Origin: Halorussus ruber
GTDB lineage: Archaea > Halobacteriota > Halobacteria > Halobacteriales > Haladaptataceae
DNA: 64,000 nt
Assembly: GCF_004765785.1 (NCBI RefSeq)
Contig: NZ_SBIT01000006.1
Location: 124,001-188,000, forward strand
Direction of reading: 5' to 3'
Under the pieces are notes generated by a model. The model was not told the origin of the DNA. It worked only from the letters and a program-made list of their open reading frames with translations, and made no database searches. A program made the position numbers and the translations under genes. Numbering within the stretch: the stretch's first letter is position 1; every line of letters begins with the position of its first letter. Shown here piece by piece: positions 62,999-64,000 of this stretch.

Positions 62999-64000
62999 TC
63001 ACCACTCCGCGACGCTCCCGTCGTCGTGTCGCCAGACGGGGTTGTGCCAGTTGACCTCGCCCGACCGGTCGCGGACCACCTCCTCGTCGATTTCCACGCC
63101 GAGGCCCGGCGAATCGGGAAGTTCGACGTAGCCGTCGTGGTACTCGAAGACCGAGGGGTCGGCGAGGTAGTCCAGCACGTCGCTGGTCTGGTTGTAGTGG
63201 ATGTCGAGGCTCTGCTCCTGAATCAGGGTGTTGGGGGTGCAGGCGTCGATTTGGACGCAGGAAGCCAGCGCGATGGGACCGAGGGGGCAGTGGGGCGCGA
63301 GCGCCACGTCGTAGGCCTCGGCCATCGAGGCGATTTTCTTGACCTCCGTGATGCCTCCGGCGTGGCTCAGGTCTGGCTGGATCACGTCCACCGCGCCGGA
63401 TTCGAACACCTGCTTGAAGTCCCACCGGGAGAACATCCGCTCGCCCGTGGCGATTGGAGTGGCGGTGTGGGCCGCGATTTCCGGGAGCGCGTCGTTGTGT
63501 TCGGGCAGGACCGGCTCCTCGATGAACATCGGCTCGTAGGGTTCGAGCGCCTCGGCGAGTCGCTTCGCCATCGGCTTAGCGACCCGACCGTGGAAGTCCA
63601 CGCCGACGTCCACGTCTTCGCCGACCGCCTCGCGGACCTCGGCGAGTCGCTGTTCGGCCTCTTGAACCTTGGCGGGCGACTCGACGCGCTCCATCTCGGG
63701 GGTGGCGTTCATCTTGAGCGCGGTGAATCCGGCCTCGACTTTCTCTCGGGCGGCCTCGCCGACCTCGGCGGGTCGGTCGCCGCCTATCCACTGGTAGACC
63801 CTGACGCGGTCGCGGGCCCTGCCGCCGAGCAGTTCGTAGACCGGCGCGCCGAAGTGCTTGCCCTTGATGTCCCAGAGGGCTTGGTCGATGCCCGCGATGG
63901 CCGACATCAGGACCGGGCCGCCCCGGTAGAACCCGCCGCGGTAGAGCGTCTGCCAGTGGTCCTCGATTCGGAGCGGGTCCTCGCCCAGCAGGTAGCCCTC
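62999..64000 (-). CDS. dgoD: D-galactonate dehydratase-type enolase-superfamily enzyme, N-terminus missing
   Basis: The frame is open to the window edge, giving 333 residues with the N-terminal cap incomplete. The barrel has ALWDIKGKHFGAPVYELLGG, KMNATPEM, metal ligands in VDFHGR, FIEEPVLPEH, ATGERMFSRWDF, catalytic His in APHCPLGPIALA, and QEQSLDIHYNQ, all characteristic of DgoD. It removes water from D-galactonate to 2-keto-3-deoxygalactonate, part of oxidative galactose breakdown. Related acid-sugar dehydratases cannot be fully excluded. Confidence 0.92.
   Translation of the reverse strand, partial: EGYLLGEDPLRIEDHWQTLYRGGFYRGGPVLMSAIAGIDQALWDIKGKHFGAPVYELLGGRARDRVRVYQWIGGDRPAEVGEAAREKVEAGFTALKMNATPEMERVESPAKVQEAEQRLAEVREAVGEDVDVGVDFHGRVAKPMAKRLAEALEPYEPMFIEEPVLPEHNDALPEIAAHTATPIATGERMFSRWDFKQVFESGAVDVIQPDLSHAGGITEVKKIASMAEAYDVALAPHCPLGPIALASCVQIDACTPNTLIQEQSLDIHYNQTSDVLDYLADPSVFEYHDGYVELPDSPGLGVEIDEEVVRDRSGEVNWHNPVWRHDDGSVAEW

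Overview
The window is a piece of a haloarchaeal chromosome (class Halobacteria; I do not commit to a genus). The reasons are GC-rich coding DNA, strongly acidic proteins, secreted binding proteins with twin-arginine signals, TATA boxes about 25-30 bases before start codons with little or no leader, haloarchaeal domains such as HalOD1, and an Orc1/Cdc6 gene set in origin recognition boxes. I saw no tRNA, rRNA, CRISPR array, transposase or integrase.

Layout. 1-3.5 kb: cupin tail, a membrane protein with a 42-residue partner, an M24-fold hydrolase and a lipoprotein. 3.6-7.0 kb: the most interesting locus, an apparent peptide-modification (RiPP, graspetide-like) cluster. It holds a membrane M50 protease with an N-terminal PqqD-like region, a 31-residue candidate precursor with its own promoter and terminator, and two convergent MvdD/RimK-like ATP-grasp proteins. 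7.2-10.7 kb: tandem EthD protein, PsiE-like protein, a second copy of the membrane protein plus 42-residue protein pair, and a luciferase-like monooxygenase. 10.7-15.9 kb: a Liv-type ABC importer operon with both permeases fused in one chain, preceded by long inverted repeats. 16-24.4 kb: small membrane proteins, thioredoxin, methyltransferase, SHOCT protein, DASS transporter, molybdopterin formate-dehydrogenase-type enzyme and nitroreductase-like protein.

24.4-27.1 kb is a replication origin: orc1/cdc6 flanked on both sides by origin recognition boxes in facing orientation, with an AT-rich unwinding region upstream. Just beyond lies a frameshifted member of a 4-TM family represented four times in the window, then another very small protein. 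28-36.5 kb holds a zinc-ribbon membrane protein, a hybrid histidine kinase, ThuA, a metallo-beta-lactamase-fold enzyme, a DUF892 protein, GerW and a uracil-DNA glycosylase, with minisatellite-like intergenic repeats.

36.6-39.7 kb is a TctCBA solute transporter; 40-41.3 kb a stand-alone elongation factor 1A gene; 41.4-48.1 kb a complete Dpp/Opp peptide ABC importer with a micro-ORF fitted exactly between the two permease genes. 48-56.5 kb holds an MFS transporter, CPBP protease, aldo/keto reductase, S9 peptidase, a HalOD1 protein, an SDR dehydrogenase and an HTH/zinc-ribbon regulator. 56.6-60.5 kb is an overlapping pair of ABC exporters. An AT-rich gene of probably foreign origin follows, and the window ends in a sugar-acid catabolic group (Gfo/Idh/MocA oxidoreductase and D-galactonate dehydratase-type enzyme).
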